From: Kordia sp.
Lineage (GTDB): Bacteria; Bacteroidota; Bacteroidia; Flavobacteriales; Flavobacteriaceae
Length of the DNA: 64,000 nt
NCBI RefSeq assembly: GCF_022447245.1
Contig: NZ_JAKVBC010000005.1
Location: 62,001 to 126,000 of the forward strand
Reading direction: 5' to 3'
Of the stretch, positions 52,801-57,540 are shown in pieces. The first letter of the stretch is position 1; every line of letters starts with the position of its first letter. The notes under the pieces were generated by a model that saw only the letters and a list, made by a program, of their open reading frames with translations, was not told the origin of the DNA and ran no database searches. A program made the position numbers and the translations under genes.

Positions 52801-55800
52801 TTGGAAAGCTGCTGTAAAAGATACAATCAAAGAAAAGCAATCACAAGTTCCAACTTGGAAACTAGCGCTTACAAAAGAAGAAAAAACACCAGAAATAGGA
52901 GCTGTAACATTACAATCTTCTGTGATCAAAGCCATCGTACATGAAGAAGGTATCTTAGAAGTACGCTTAGAAGAACGCAGTGCCAAAAATATGTTTACAG
53001 ATGCTTTTATTGCTGGCGTAACAGAAGTTTTTGAACATATAGAAAACAATCCATACAAAGTGATTATCCTGACAGGTTATGACAACTATTTTGCTTCAGG
53101 AGGCACAAAAGAAGGTTTGGTTGCTATTCAAGAAGGGAAAAGTAAGTTTACAGATACCAAAATCTATCAACTAGCAATGGAATGTAAAGTTCCTGTGATC
53201 GCTGCGATGCAAGGACATGCTATTGGTGGCGGTTGGTCGTTTGGCATGTTTGCGGACTTTATTTTGTTCAGTAAAGAGCGTAAATATTTAAGTCCGTACA
53301 TGAACTACGGATTTACACCAGGAGCAGGAGCTACCTATATTTTCCCAGAAACACTAGGATATGATATCGCTCGCGAAACCTTACTCACAGCAAATGAAAT
53401 CTCAGGAAGTGAACTTCAAGAAAAAGGAATACAACAGGCTGTTTATAGCAAGGACACTATGCTAAAAGAAGCATTTGAACTTGCTAAACAAATAGCGCAA
53501 CATTCCAGAGCGACGCTTGTTGCTTTCAAAGAACAATTAGTTCATCACAAAATCACTAAAATCGATCAGGTTTATACACGAGAGCTCGCAATGCATGAGC
53601 AAAGCTTTGTAGGAGCAACGACTGCATTGCAGCAAATAGAGAAAAACTTTATTCACGATAGTGAAAATACTATTGTTACAAAACAACTTTCTAAAACTAC
53701 AGCCAACACCGAAAAACAATCGCATATGAAACGTACCATTGGAATTGACGAAGTTTTACATACGATCAAAAAATTCCTAGCAGAAGAACTGCATATGGAA
53801 GCCAACCTAATCGATGAAGAAATACAATTTGTGGATTTAGGAATGGATTCTATTACAGGTGTCACATGGGTTCGAAAAATTAACAATCAATTCAAAACGA
53901 ATATAGAAGCTACAAAAGTATACAGTTATCCAACACTAAAATCGTTTAGCAAATACATCAAAGAACAAGTAGATGAAACATGGATTGACGAAGTAGCTGA
54001 AGAAGTTCAAGAAAGTAATATGTCTGTGGAATTTGTAGAACAAATTGTTGAAGAAGTCGTAAATGAAACCATTGATGAACGAGAAGTATTGATGGCGATT
54101 AAATCGTTCCTAGCAGAAGAATTACATATGGATGTAAAAGATGTCGATGAACACACACAATTTGTGGATTTAGGAATGGATTCGATCACAGGTGTCACAT
54201 GGGTTCGAAAAATCAATAATCAATTCAAAACGGCCATAGAAGCAACGAAAATATATAGTTATCCTACGTTAACAGAACTGAGTACATATATAAAGTCAAC
54301 CATTGAAGAACATACGGATACGACAAAAGTTGTGAAGAAGGTGAAACGAAAACTAATCCAAAAACCAACTTATACAAAGAAACATACAGTTCAAAAACAG
54401 GAAAAGAAACTATCAATATTCAATCGAAATGGATTGACTTCTTGGAAAGCACAACAAACACAGCAGAAACAACAGACACAAAAAACAGTTGCTAAAAATA
54501 TTCGAAACAACAACGATCATCGAATTGCAGTCATTGGTATTGCAGGTCAATTTCCAAAAGCGAAAAATGTAGCAGAATTTTGGAATAACCTAGCTGCAGG
54601 TACAGATTGTATTAGCGAAATTACTTCAGATCGATGGAACCATAAAAAGTATTTCAAAGAAGGTGATCCAACACCTAACAAGACTAACAGTAAATGGATG
54701 GGCGCATTGGAAGACCATGATAAGTTTGATCCGCTGTTTTTTAACATTTCTCCTGTAGAAGCAGAAAATATGGATCCGCAACAACGCTTATTTTTACAAT
54801 CTTGTTGGCATACGATCGAAGATGCAGGATACAATACAAATGCATTATCAGGAACCAAATGCGGTGTATTTGTAGGTTGTGGTGCAAGCGATTATCATCA
54901 ATTATCTAGAGAACACAGACTCAGCGCACAAGGATTTACAGGAGGTTCTACCTCAATACTAGCGGCGCGTATTTCGTACTTACTCAACTTACAAGGACCG
55001 TGCCTATCTATCGATACGGCATGCTCGTCATCGTTAGTGGCGTTGGCAACAGCCTGTGATAATTTAGTTTCAGGTAATTGTAACGTAGCACTTGCAGGCG
55101 GAGTAGGAATCATGGCAACTCCAGCTATGCACATCATGACAGCACAAGCAGGAATGCTTTCGCAAGATGGAAAATGTCATACCTTCGATCAAAATGCGAA
55201 TGGATTTGTGCCAGGAGAAGCAGTGGGAGTTGTGATGTTAAAACGTTTAGCAGATGCCGAACGAGATAACGATCGTATTTATGGGGTCATTCAAGGTTGG
55301 GGCGTAAATCAAGACGGAAAAACCAACGGAATTACAGCGCCAAATGCAACATCACAAGCGAGTTTAGAAGCAGAAGTATATGAAAAATTTAATATCGATC
55401 CTGCACAAATCCAATTGATTGAAGCACATGGTACAGGAACCAAATTGGGCGATCCTATCGAAGTAGATGCCTTAAAACAATCGTTCAAAAAATATACAAA
55501 CAAAGAAACCTACTGTGCATTAGGTTCAGTAAAAAGTAATATTGGTCATACGATGTGGGCAGCTGGTGTTTCAGGTTTCCTGAAGGTTATTCTCGCTTTA
55601 CAACAGCAACAATTGCCACCAACGATCAATTATAACAAACTCAATGAACATATCAGTCTAAAAAACAGTCCATTCTATGTAAACGATACTTTGCAAGATT
55701 GGAAAACGGACACAAATGAAATCCGCCAAGCAGCAATTAGTTCCTTCGGATTCAGTGGAACAAATGCGCATATGGTGTTGGCAGAATATGTTCCGCAAAA

Positions 55801-57391
55801 ACATCAGCAAAACATTGTTGACTATACGCTAAGTGGATTTGCAATTCCACTTGCGGCTAAAAACAAAACGCAACTTTTACAGAAAGTAAATGATTTAATC
55901 ACTGCCGTAGAAAGTACTCAGAATGATTGGAAGCTTGAAGAAATTGCCTATACACTACAAGTTGGAAGAGAACCTATGGAGACGCGTGTTGGATTTATCA
56001 CTAATACCAAAGAAGAGCTTTTAGAACAACTAAAAGGCTATGCAAAAGGAGACGATTTTATCAAAGGAATGTATGTAGGCGATATACACGAAAATAAAGA
56101 TGAGTTGCGTCTTTTTGCTCAAGATGAAGACTTAAAAGAAACCATAGTACACAAATGGATTCATGAGAATAAATTGTCCAAACTTTTAGAATTATGGGTA
56201 AAAGGATTAAACTTTGATTGGAATCTAATGTATGGTGCCAATACGCCAAAACGAATTGGGCTTCCATTATATCCGTTTGCACAAAAACGTTATTGGTTTG
56301 AAGCTACGCAATCATTTAATGTAGAAAATAATCGTTTGCAACTGACACAAAAACTGCATCCACTTGTACATAAAAACACTTCCGATTTTACGCAGCAACA
56401 ATTCACATCAACATTCACAGGAGAAGAATTCTTCTTACGTGACCATCAAGTAAAATTAAATGAAGCTGGAAGTCAAAAAGTATTGCCTGGTGTAGCGTAT
56501 TTAGAAATGGCACAAACGGCAGTAGCTATGTCATTATCTGTAGAAAACACAGCACAAATCTTAGAATTACATGATGTTGTTTGGATGTATCCAATTGCTG
56601 TTGAAACGGAAAAGAAAGTAACCATTGTACTCTTTGAAAATGAAGAAACAGCACAAATTGATTTCGAAATAAGAAGTGTTATCAATACGGATGAACATAC
56701 CACACAAGAAATCATTCATTGCAAAGGACAAGCTGGATATATAGCAACTCCTAAACTTTCAAAAATCAATCTCAATGTGCTAGAAGCAACAATGAACAAA
56801 GGAATCTTAGAAAAAGACAAAGTATATCCAATATTTGCCGCTTCTGGGTTGGAGTATGGAGAAGCACACCAAGGAATTGAACAAATACACATAGGAGAAA
56901 ATGAAGTATTAGCAACAGTATTGTTGCCAGAAATTCTAGAGGATGACGAAAACACGAGTGCTTTTGAATTGCATCCAAGCATTATGGATAGTGTATTCCA
57001 ATCAACTATCGGATTAATCACTGCCCTAGATACCATCTCAGAAAAACCATCCTTACCATTTTTAGTAGAATCACTTCGAATCTATAAAAGATGTACAGAA
57101 AAAATGGTTGCATGGATTCGAAAATCGTCAACAAGAGTTGCAAGCAGTGATACGCTAAAAGTTGATATCGATATCTGTGATGATAATGGAAACATTTGTA
57201 TCCAAATACAAGGATTCATTGCACGTCAATTACAAGCAGTGGCAGATAATGCCAACTCTATAGTTGTAGAAACTGCTTCAAAAACAGATAAAGAAAACGA
57301 TCAATCTTTTGATGAAATCTATCATAAAAACTTAATAAAAAGTTACCTAAACGACGAAGTTTCACTAGATGACATTTTAGAACTCGTTTAG
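33293..57391 (+). CDS. Giant trans-AT polyketide synthase B, five extending modules plus loading module
   Basis: About 8032 residues from ATG 33293 (MISEEYLNDL); an upstream TTG at 33164 would add non-conserved sequence. Order: MT-like 1-212, GNAT 213-403, ACP (S467); KS (C699), KR (Y1462), ACP (S1615); KS (C1878), DH* about 2332-2590, KR (Y2936), ACP (S3092); KS (C3368), DH (H3845, D4012), KR (Y4468), C-MT about 4580-4940 (EIGAGTGG from E4769), ACP (S5024); KS (C5278), DH* 5720-6000, three crotonase-like domains 6103-6786, ACP (S6853), ACP (S6964); KS (C7244), DH (H7718, D7899). All KRs have the Asp of B-type enzymes (AGMVQDN, AGMISDN, IVLKDQS). Predicted chain: starter, OH, OH, alpha-methyl alkene, beta-branch, then an alkene finished by PKS C. 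No AT, no ER. The C-terminus has a short acidic tail (DEVSLDDILELV) suited to docking. Confidence 0.92.
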   Translation: MISEEYLNDLRIAITEIFNQSLEKQPKYIVNFGCEDGTLLHKIFQVVANNTLRGKHLNQHPLSVYAIDASKENLERATKKLAYNSENVHALKGNVATVQGLKDAFQEINVLSNQNTLYVHNLVELTTKGKQNISTNWQEYLQVYADHMQNNQLLFTTNHLITNTNSDQQNAVIAENFITTCAKTGLFTERLSKRYPNTQKNMEVGFHTITKRAYKIRPASLNDLEILDTLEALCWQPHIRSSKEAIKSRIDTYPQGQYVLEKDSKVEGVIYSQCISDKNQLENATMDTVHKLHDPNANIMQLLAVNIHPNVQLFNYGDQLLEFMLQRCSLRSKVSEIVAISICKNYDKDGDYTFEEYLQLQGAQQDPIMAFHHNHGANIVKGIANYRERDTDNEGYGVLVHYTDLNNRVNQSKTVIESISDADDTSAGEVNGAAIEKFIVETITTLLHVEVDAVDKEQPLMEMGLNSVDLQMLQRQIEKKVQEKLEAGFFFEYNTLEKVLGHIGELLKIDFSKSTENNHTQEQTASQSKHMIVDTDIAIVGISCKLPNGVTSLDALWDVLKAEKSVIGTYPKERGSWPSSDEYKGIDQGGFITNAAAFDAAFFRISPKEAQITDPQQRFLLELAWACFEVAGIPPKKRIGSNTGVFVGASNADYSRKVQDVKLEVEAHHAVGSSLAILANRLSYYFDFSGPSLLVDTACSSSLVAVHTALQSLHSGECDTALVGGVNFICHPDLSIAYHKAGMLSPEAKCKVFDTKANGYVRSEGAVVMLLKPLKKAIEEGNQIHAVIKGSAINHGGLAAGLTVPNPKKQSELLMNAWKNANISSTNLSYIEAHGTGTSLGDPIEVQGIKTAFENYNTTQKPKKCTIGSVKSNVGHLESAAGMTGMLKVILAMKHKQLPASINFSTLNPKINLDNSPIEIQQKLQAWQSKTPLLAGISSFGSGGTNAHVVLEEYSNTAHQASKQHISDLFVLSAKNEERLKAYAQKIIHWIDVYKETTDFIDAIYSWKVGRTAMKNRLAIQANDFADLRKKLADWISGITNKAVLTSKNSTAIVYQKKIIAEAISEKNHFRLGEIWTAGTTINWEEYYAQHFSNQQQPAFVRLPTYPFAHDQYWIQEKTETQYNQSTKSSVSSVFAIPVWQEATIKNAVTSKSDINPNTHIILCGFSTSLSEKLKSEMPETTIATINSKKKKTEKIYTEIAVSCFEYIQKIVQQKSKISTSFQIIIPATKATSLWFGLSGMLQTLQAEYPSIHGQIVAVTTEIEVSKLANKILENQFSNTTLLVKYEAEKRSVLCWKSIQEAHQTTTSVFKDNGIYLLTGGLGGLGTIFIKEIGKQTKNATIIVTGRSQLTKEKQEKIQQLSKHCKQIHYYTTTLETIDEVTSVVNKIKEKHGEINGIIHCAGMVQDNFIIRKTAKEFAQILQPKVAGTIHLDEATKNENLDFFVLFSSIFSVVGNVGQADYATANGFMDQFTTMRNTRVNDQERFGHTLAINWPFWKDGGMNIHESSLGIIEEETGMIPMETTTGLEAFAYGLANRFNQLLVMEGDKEKLLRTIENLAPKATERQLTEQYFKENEQLIFEKTLQNVKELFGEVLGFSSSKVDESESFEAYGVDSIFINQLNQKLSKVFDTLSKTIFFEYQTLHDITTYLVNEYTDTCVIWTNLTNVEVANQTSKNTASSYQITKHKENQETSKTRKQTDHKEPIAIIGMSGVYPEAKNLDEFWENLQAGKNSISEIPSSRWSLDNFYEPDIQKAVKEGKSYAKWGGFIEEFAQFDPMFFGISPREALNIDPHERLFLQESWRALESSGYTKSDLKEKYRQQVGVFAGVTKTGFELKAPFYNITNHKFHPRSSFSSVANRLSYVLDIKGPSMPVDTMCSSSLTAIHEACEHIHRGECEIAFAGGVNLYLHPSTYSYLSSQHMLSVDGQCKSFGVGGNGFVPGEGAGVVILKPLSEAVKDNDVIHGVILSTHVNHGGKTNGYTVPSPVSQSQLIKSAIEKAGINARDISYIEAHGTGTELGDPIEVEGLKKAFDTYTDAKNYCAIGSVKSNIGHLEAAVGISGVAKVLLQMKHGKIVPSLHVEELNPNIDFDRTAFQVATTLQNWERPFVENEEKPRIAGVSSFGAGGSNAHIILQEYQSVDVNPYNGPTFHENAAEVLVPLSARTKEQLKQRAVSLLETIRTYANKAAYNLTSIAYTLQTGREAMDERAGFMVRSLAALEEKLVQYVNDVPEIEGFDQGNKNNPDKTFSLLKKETEFQQTIERWIADKKLPNLLMLWVNGLEINWNKLYDANTTIPKVELPTYPFAKDEYWVQTEAIERSISNEKENVQKINALLHSNTSNLYEQRYSSHFTGDEFFLESDDNSIRKQTEKIVPAFTCLEMAKLAIVDALHTTSDVTQISLQNIQWAKPFVVSNDKNLFIALVTESVSKETIKVYFDIFSEANEEETLYCQGMAIVKNESEPKKYDVQELKNSLEKYSINNPYQGINELYKSEEQLVGMIDFSEEILQSQELITLHPKTFDYILNVLSEIDSRLSKAHIISCDAVHFIKSLQQESCIIISFKNENAITDAYSFDIDICDTFGNVCVQLVGCMFGLQAATERLTTTASVQELFFTPQWEESLLQGTQKRDVANYHTVLLDFPQINTTELENAISSNSCTQITLKKGTQYDQYQQYAVTCFELIKKLQKEKYTGNQHVWFVIPNTEAYTFFRGIYGLLRTAMLENPKLTGQIVLLDSQVSDNQLIQQLQQHTINNNDLIVKIIDDKRYTYQWKETSVSRPNNEILYKDQGVYVITGGLGGLGTIFAKEILQKTQNATVILTGRSELTISIKTAISKLSNFGGTIMYKQLDIANDTAVQNFFDIIIQEQHQINGILHCAGMISDNFIVEKTKEEFRKVLTPKVDGTIHIDKATEGIELDFMVYFSSIAGAIGFVGQADYAAANSFMDYYAHYRNTLVAKGKRYGKTLSINWPLWKDGGMGIDNATEEMVKQTIGMQPLKTATGLKAFYASLALNTNQSLIVEGIPEKIKSHVYNQKETVTNSVIEDTTHKELIEESTYNLTQVQDNLKAILTEILGIKSSALSLEQTFVDMGLNSILGVELAIAINNTFGTTISNVIVYDYPNIKELSEYVASHLKHTKSTASVSVAKTTKTAAKTTAKKVLNVNGNYPTLTRRKGEIRGNIFLGDTVQSLQDSEKHTHATDEKIAIIGMSGKYPKAKNLQEYWKNLENGVDAISEIPNSRWNIDDYYDADPEKEGKIYCKWMGMLDEVDRFDPLFFKISPQEATYMDPEHRLFLQESYKAFEDAGYAGTSLKDIKCGVYLGLEQSEYTWHLRQNHAISPNVTSNNSAIAAARIAYFLNLKGPAITIDTACSSSLVAMHLACKSLLNHETDMALTGGVRLWLGPETYQGMCQARMLSPDGRCKTFDDSANGFVPGEGIGTLVLKRLKDAEADNDNILGVILGSGINQDGKTNGITAPSVKSQISLEKEVYAQNNIDPSTISYVEAHGTGTKLGDPIELQALATVFGNTSEKKNYCALGSVKSNIGHTTAAAGIAGVQKVLLSLQHQIIPPTLHVMKQNSHFDFDNSPFYVNTEKKTWETNSRTLRRASISSFGFSGTNSHIVIEEYPSEVKFTKEEVSVIIPLSAKTTAQLKEKATDLLAFIRSKKELNTEAIHHTLDITSIAYTLQVGRDDMKERVGFVVDSVAQLETKLQSYLDDASTDTEIYQGKATAQDETLSLFSTDGDLQEAVGNWITHGKLEKLLKLWVNGLSIDWRKFYQDKKPKRISLPTYPFAKEKYWVEPQNTRDAIANHNGVSKKIHPLVHTNTSDLSTQRFTATFSGNEFFLQEHLVHGYAVLPGVAYLEMIRVALEKSVPNVHDTHEVTLQNIFWIRPLEVVETTEIEITVTPTDAATITFEITTETAEETIINCQGEAVFNQKSEKYSIDITELKQSLETQIQAEKYYTYFDKTGVTYGTAFRGIETVYKGNDATLAKLALPETLEASSQVFGVHPSMLDSALQSCVALMVDLEADTNKALLPYAVENVHVFSHTTNTMFAYARFADGFSADDVVKKLDITLTDSAGIICVEIEGFTARFLQETASKTVSNQFDTGLKYLSPVWNLKTFSDELNVSKEDKILLIGSTKTHLSWLKETVPNTEYLEIENRETLESIAAKLQNKMFDQLVWIVPETETKEKIEKTIAAQETGVLEIYRITKALLKANLADTNLNWTFITQNTQKVTNNDVINYAHASVVGFVGSLAKEYPNWNIRLIDLDTFATVTAKKCLSLSWNIQGDMWAYRQEEWFHQEFAYITEVNNQHTLYKQNGVYIIIGGAGGLGEIWSRYMVEKYNAQIIWIGRKERNEAIQAKIEAIGTLGKAPIYITADATDNDSLVQAHNQIVKTYPNINGIVHSAIVLKDQSLKTMEEDRFKQSLAAKVDISVHIERVFGTHDLDFMLFFSSLTSFVKAPGQSNYAAGCTFKDSFAHALDQQKNYPVKTINWSYWGNVGIVADTFYKERMAQQGIGSIEPAEGMQALEVLMCTDLPQMALHKIINEEGIENANLAITEQVRFYENNEVFSISSVAKQLPMQDTDAQIQALAAVQIPNEMNALATEIVVSSLVSVGLLQGGKNKISDLQVHTPPAPFFERWLAATISYLQEEKILTKNALLVKEEVPDLTTIWKQWDKAKNVWNANPNWEKQVTLLETCLKALPEILKGEVLSTDIIFPNSSLHLVEGVYKGSFQVDYFNDVLCNTLRTCINEHLQNTPNKQLRVLEIGAGTGGTTVKVLPVLKEFGEVVTEYRYTDLSKAFLIHAEENYQPQFPRLTTSILDVSKPIETQAVEPNYYDIIIATNVLHATSNMRQTMRNTKALLKNQGIVLINEMSTWTLFTHLIFGLLEGWWLYEETNLRVAGSPGIAPENWEKVLKEVGFYQTLFPVEKAHTYGQQIIAAVSDGKVVQKHLKKDAKVAKSHKTVAKASIKKKSSKTVVASQGNLREQTSVFLTELVAKSLKMKPQQIEASQPLENYGLDSIMVVQLTNQFRKVFPDITSTLFFEENTVDGLVNYFLENKKEALEAQFADTITETIVVEETTQPILKSKDARKPFEILRKTNKPEINQTSTKTDARSKFDVAIIGVSGRYPKAENIDAFWNNLAKGKNCITEIPKDRWNWEDYFDEEKGKARKIYTKWGGFINDIDKFDPLFFKIAPKDAKKMDPQERLFLQTCYHAIEDAGYTPKNMASNDKIGVFAGIMNSRYTPQSLHYSVANRVSYTFNFQGPSMAVDTACSSSLTAIHLALESIYNGTSECAIAGGVNIIIDPEHYIQLSAMTMLSTGNQNKAFGNNADGFVDAEGVGAIILKPLHKAEKDGDHIYGVIKGSAINAGGKTNGYTVPNPKAQSAVVSKALESANISKKQISYIEAHGTGTALGDPIEISALTRALKAENNTNTCAIGSVKSNIGHCESAAGIAGLTKILLQFKHQQLVPSLHVDVLNPEIDFEKTPFKLQQTTETWQQPYVEINGKKQHIPRIAGISSFGAGGANAHVILAEYETVKEKFATHTPNTEVAIVVSARTIAQLKEKIQELVQFIETKKNKLDLLAIAYTLQTGREAMDERFAIIVSSVQELVEKLNAYLNNTLAASKYHQAKVKEHKNEVLDFKSNANYKEILSAWTKDANYTQLLTWWTKGIDVQWSEVYTSKQPKRISLPTYPFAKERYWITPNKHNANSVGAAKLHPMIHRNISNVRQTQFATTFMREEAFIKHYALKIKDLEINTLPFLASIEMIRAAIAIGVPNTNENAIMELNNHHFGSLLEVANKQSIQTALFAIDDNSVGYEVHTEHSEKIKVHAQGVASYKDRDCIEKLALDELFEEMNHSIDTKTFYQEFTQTEVSYGAYYQAVKKVHLGEQQVIAELQIQEAFQQDAADYELHPSILEAILQASTLLLPQQEIAHIPTSIETIRVIQSLGNEVFAWIRYSETTTQTDNEIIVDIDICDTEGIVCVQCIGISFSTYVESTLSEPIATTAATVQEITPVEMVETPQEIFFDALVKSSKLATETNIESRTHNSLEKPSTIKLVTPETTVFDKKHVASLKKGRVQLTSGNSLQTISTTAAKIRIFNEGKGIYKLQLEASKLDTILISQFKSALQKLTKEEQLKVLHIVGTHTEFLHGDNESFNEALQQKLFDELISFPYPTIAHVQGNTSDVGFLLGTLCDFMICSKTATYSFSQINNELTQLFNERFGDVLATAILQSNKRFTGTQLKEIGCSMPVVGSNEVTTTAMRLGENLAEKSQLSLGLLKPYLSRHLVEKVGKLTAITTAAHIAFETIPFSNTKYIDIKYTNDQFCELTIKDTKLKGIQKLQSELKDIISKINTTKNHVTLILKSEQESFIPETAKDTDVLQVSESLFNCKYPIITVFNQSPSSKAWFIGLHTDTIIYKEASNYSAKGLLANKTLAAQATLMFNARYGELVSKELLVVEKTFNGNELKALIPTLATTEENELATSWSQEINSLKAWKAAVKDTIKEKQSQVPTWKLALTKEEKTPEIGAVTLQSSVIKAIVHEEGILEVRLEERSAKNMFTDAFIAGVTEVFEHIENNPYKVIILTGYDNYFASGGTKEGLVAIQEGKSKFTDTKIYQLAMECKVPVIAAMQGHAIGGGWSFGMFADFILFSKERKYLSPYMNYGFTPGAGATYIFPETLGYDIARETLLTANEISGSELQEKGIQQAVYSKDTMLKEAFELAKQIAQHSRATLVAFKEQLVHHKITKIDQVYTRELAMHEQSFVGATTALQQIEKNFIHDSENTIVTKQLSKTTANTEKQSHMKRTIGIDEVLHTIKKFLAEELHMEANLIDEEIQFVDLGMDSITGVTWVRKINNQFKTNIEATKVYSYPTLKSFSKYIKEQVDETWIDEVAEEVQESNMSVEFVEQIVEEVVNETIDEREVLMAIKSFLAEELHMDVKDVDEHTQFVDLGMDSITGVTWVRKINNQFKTAIEATKIYSYPTLTELSTYIKSTIEEHTDTTKVVKKVKRKLIQKPTYTKKHTVQKQEKKLSIFNRNGLTSWKAQQTQQKQQTQKTVAKNIRNNNDHRIAVIGIAGQFPKAKNVAEFWNNLAAGTDCISEITSDRWNHKKYFKEGDPTPNKTNSKWMGALEDHDKFDPLFFNISPVEAENMDPQQRLFLQSCWHTIEDAGYNTNALSGTKCGVFVGCGASDYHQLSREHRLSAQGFTGGSTSILAARISYLLNLQGPCLSIDTACSSSLVALATACDNLVSGNCNVALAGGVGIMATPAMHIMTAQAGMLSQDGKCHTFDQNANGFVPGEAVGVVMLKRLADAERDNDRIYGVIQGWGVNQDGKTNGITAPNATSQASLEAEVYEKFNIDPAQIQLIEAHGTGTKLGDPIEVDALKQSFKKYTNKETYCALGSVKSNIGHTMWAAGVSGFLKVILALQQQQLPPTINYNKLNEHISLKNSPFYVNDTLQDWKTDTNEIRQAAISSFGFSGTNAHMVLAEYVPQKHQQNIVDYTLSGFAIPLAAKNKTQLLQKVNDLITAVESTQNDWKLEEIAYTLQVGREPMETRVGFITNTKEELLEQLKGYAKGDDFIKGMYVGDIHENKDELRLFAQDEDLKETIVHKWIHENKLSKLLELWVKGLNFDWNLMYGANTPKRIGLPLYPFAQKRYWFEATQSFNVENNRLQLTQKLHPLVHKNTSDFTQQQFTSTFTGEEFFLRDHQVKLNEAGSQKVLPGVAYLEMAQTAVAMSLSVENTAQILELHDVVWMYPIAVETEKKVTIVLFENEETAQIDFEIRSVINTDEHTTQEIIHCKGQAGYIATPKLSKINLNVLEATMNKGILEKDKVYPIFAASGLEYGEAHQGIEQIHIGENEVLATVLLPEILEDDENTSAFELHPSIMDSVFQSTIGLITALDTISEKPSLPFLVESLRIYKRCTEKMVAWIRKSSTRVASSDTLKVDIDICDDNGNICIQIQGFIARQLQAVADNANSIVVETASKTDKENDQSFDEIYHKNLIKSYLNDEVSLDDILELV
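49922..53255 (+). repeat. Direct long repeat, copy 1 (PKS B)
   Basis: The post-KS linker, a diverged DH* and the crotonase block of PKS B recur at 60657-64000 in PKS C. Flanks are strongly alike, for example GVAIQEGKSK-type text and FLHGDNESFNEAL in both. The offset stays at 10735-10745 bases over the whole length. The central DH* part (about 50460-51220) is much more diverged than either side. Confidence 0.9.
51600..53650 (+). other. Three crotonase-like (ECH) domains in PKS B
   Basis: Domain a (51600-52245) has IAHVQGNTSDVGFLLGTLCD, and domain b (52255-52860) has IITVFNQSPSSKAWFIGLHT; both keep the crotonase outline but lack its usual glycine-rich oxyanion segment. Domain c (52900-53650) is complete: YFASGGTKEGL with the Lys of beta-branch decarboxylases, MQGHAIGGGWSFGMFADF, and MNYGFTPGAGATYIFPETLG, like PksI and the CurF ECH2. 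So c should decarboxylate a glutaconyl-type intermediate during beta-branching, and a and b may be structural. Confidence 0.8.
53735..54300 (+). other. Tandem beta-branching ACPs in PKS B
   Basis: Two ACPs 111 residues apart share the stretch VDLGMDSITGVTWVRKINNQ exactly (Ser at nt 53849 and 54182). Trp lies six residues after the phosphopantetheine Ser, the signature of carriers recognised by HMG-synthase cassettes in mupirocin- and bacillaene-type systems. DNA similarity between the two copies is high, so the duplication is recent or kept alike by conversion. No other ACP in the window has this Trp. Confidence 0.88.
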
Positions 57392-57412
57392 CATCATCAT
57401 GATGAAACGAAC

Positions 57413-57461
57413 ATTAAAAATTAAAAATAGTTCCACAAAAAGAATGCTTAAAATTTTTAAT
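57413..57461 (+). promoter_or_regulatory. Inverted repeat in gap between PKS B and PKS C
   Basis: ATTAAAAATT (57413-57422) and AATTTTTAAT (57452-57461) are exact complements around 29 bases; a second short pair GAGAAC/GTTCTC follows (57464-57469, 57488-57493). No T run follows. The 149-base gap holds nothing else recognisable. Confidence 0.3.
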
Positions 57462-57540
57462 GCGAGAACATAGCAGTTGTTGTACGCGTTCTCAATGTTA
57501 CAATTAATTTATTATCAGATAATTATTGAAATTTAAAAGT

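Noticed and set aside
53735-54300. Tandem repeat as a CRISPR or satellite
   Set aside because: The repeat encodes two in-frame ACP domains of about 75 residues; no short-repeat/spacer structure.
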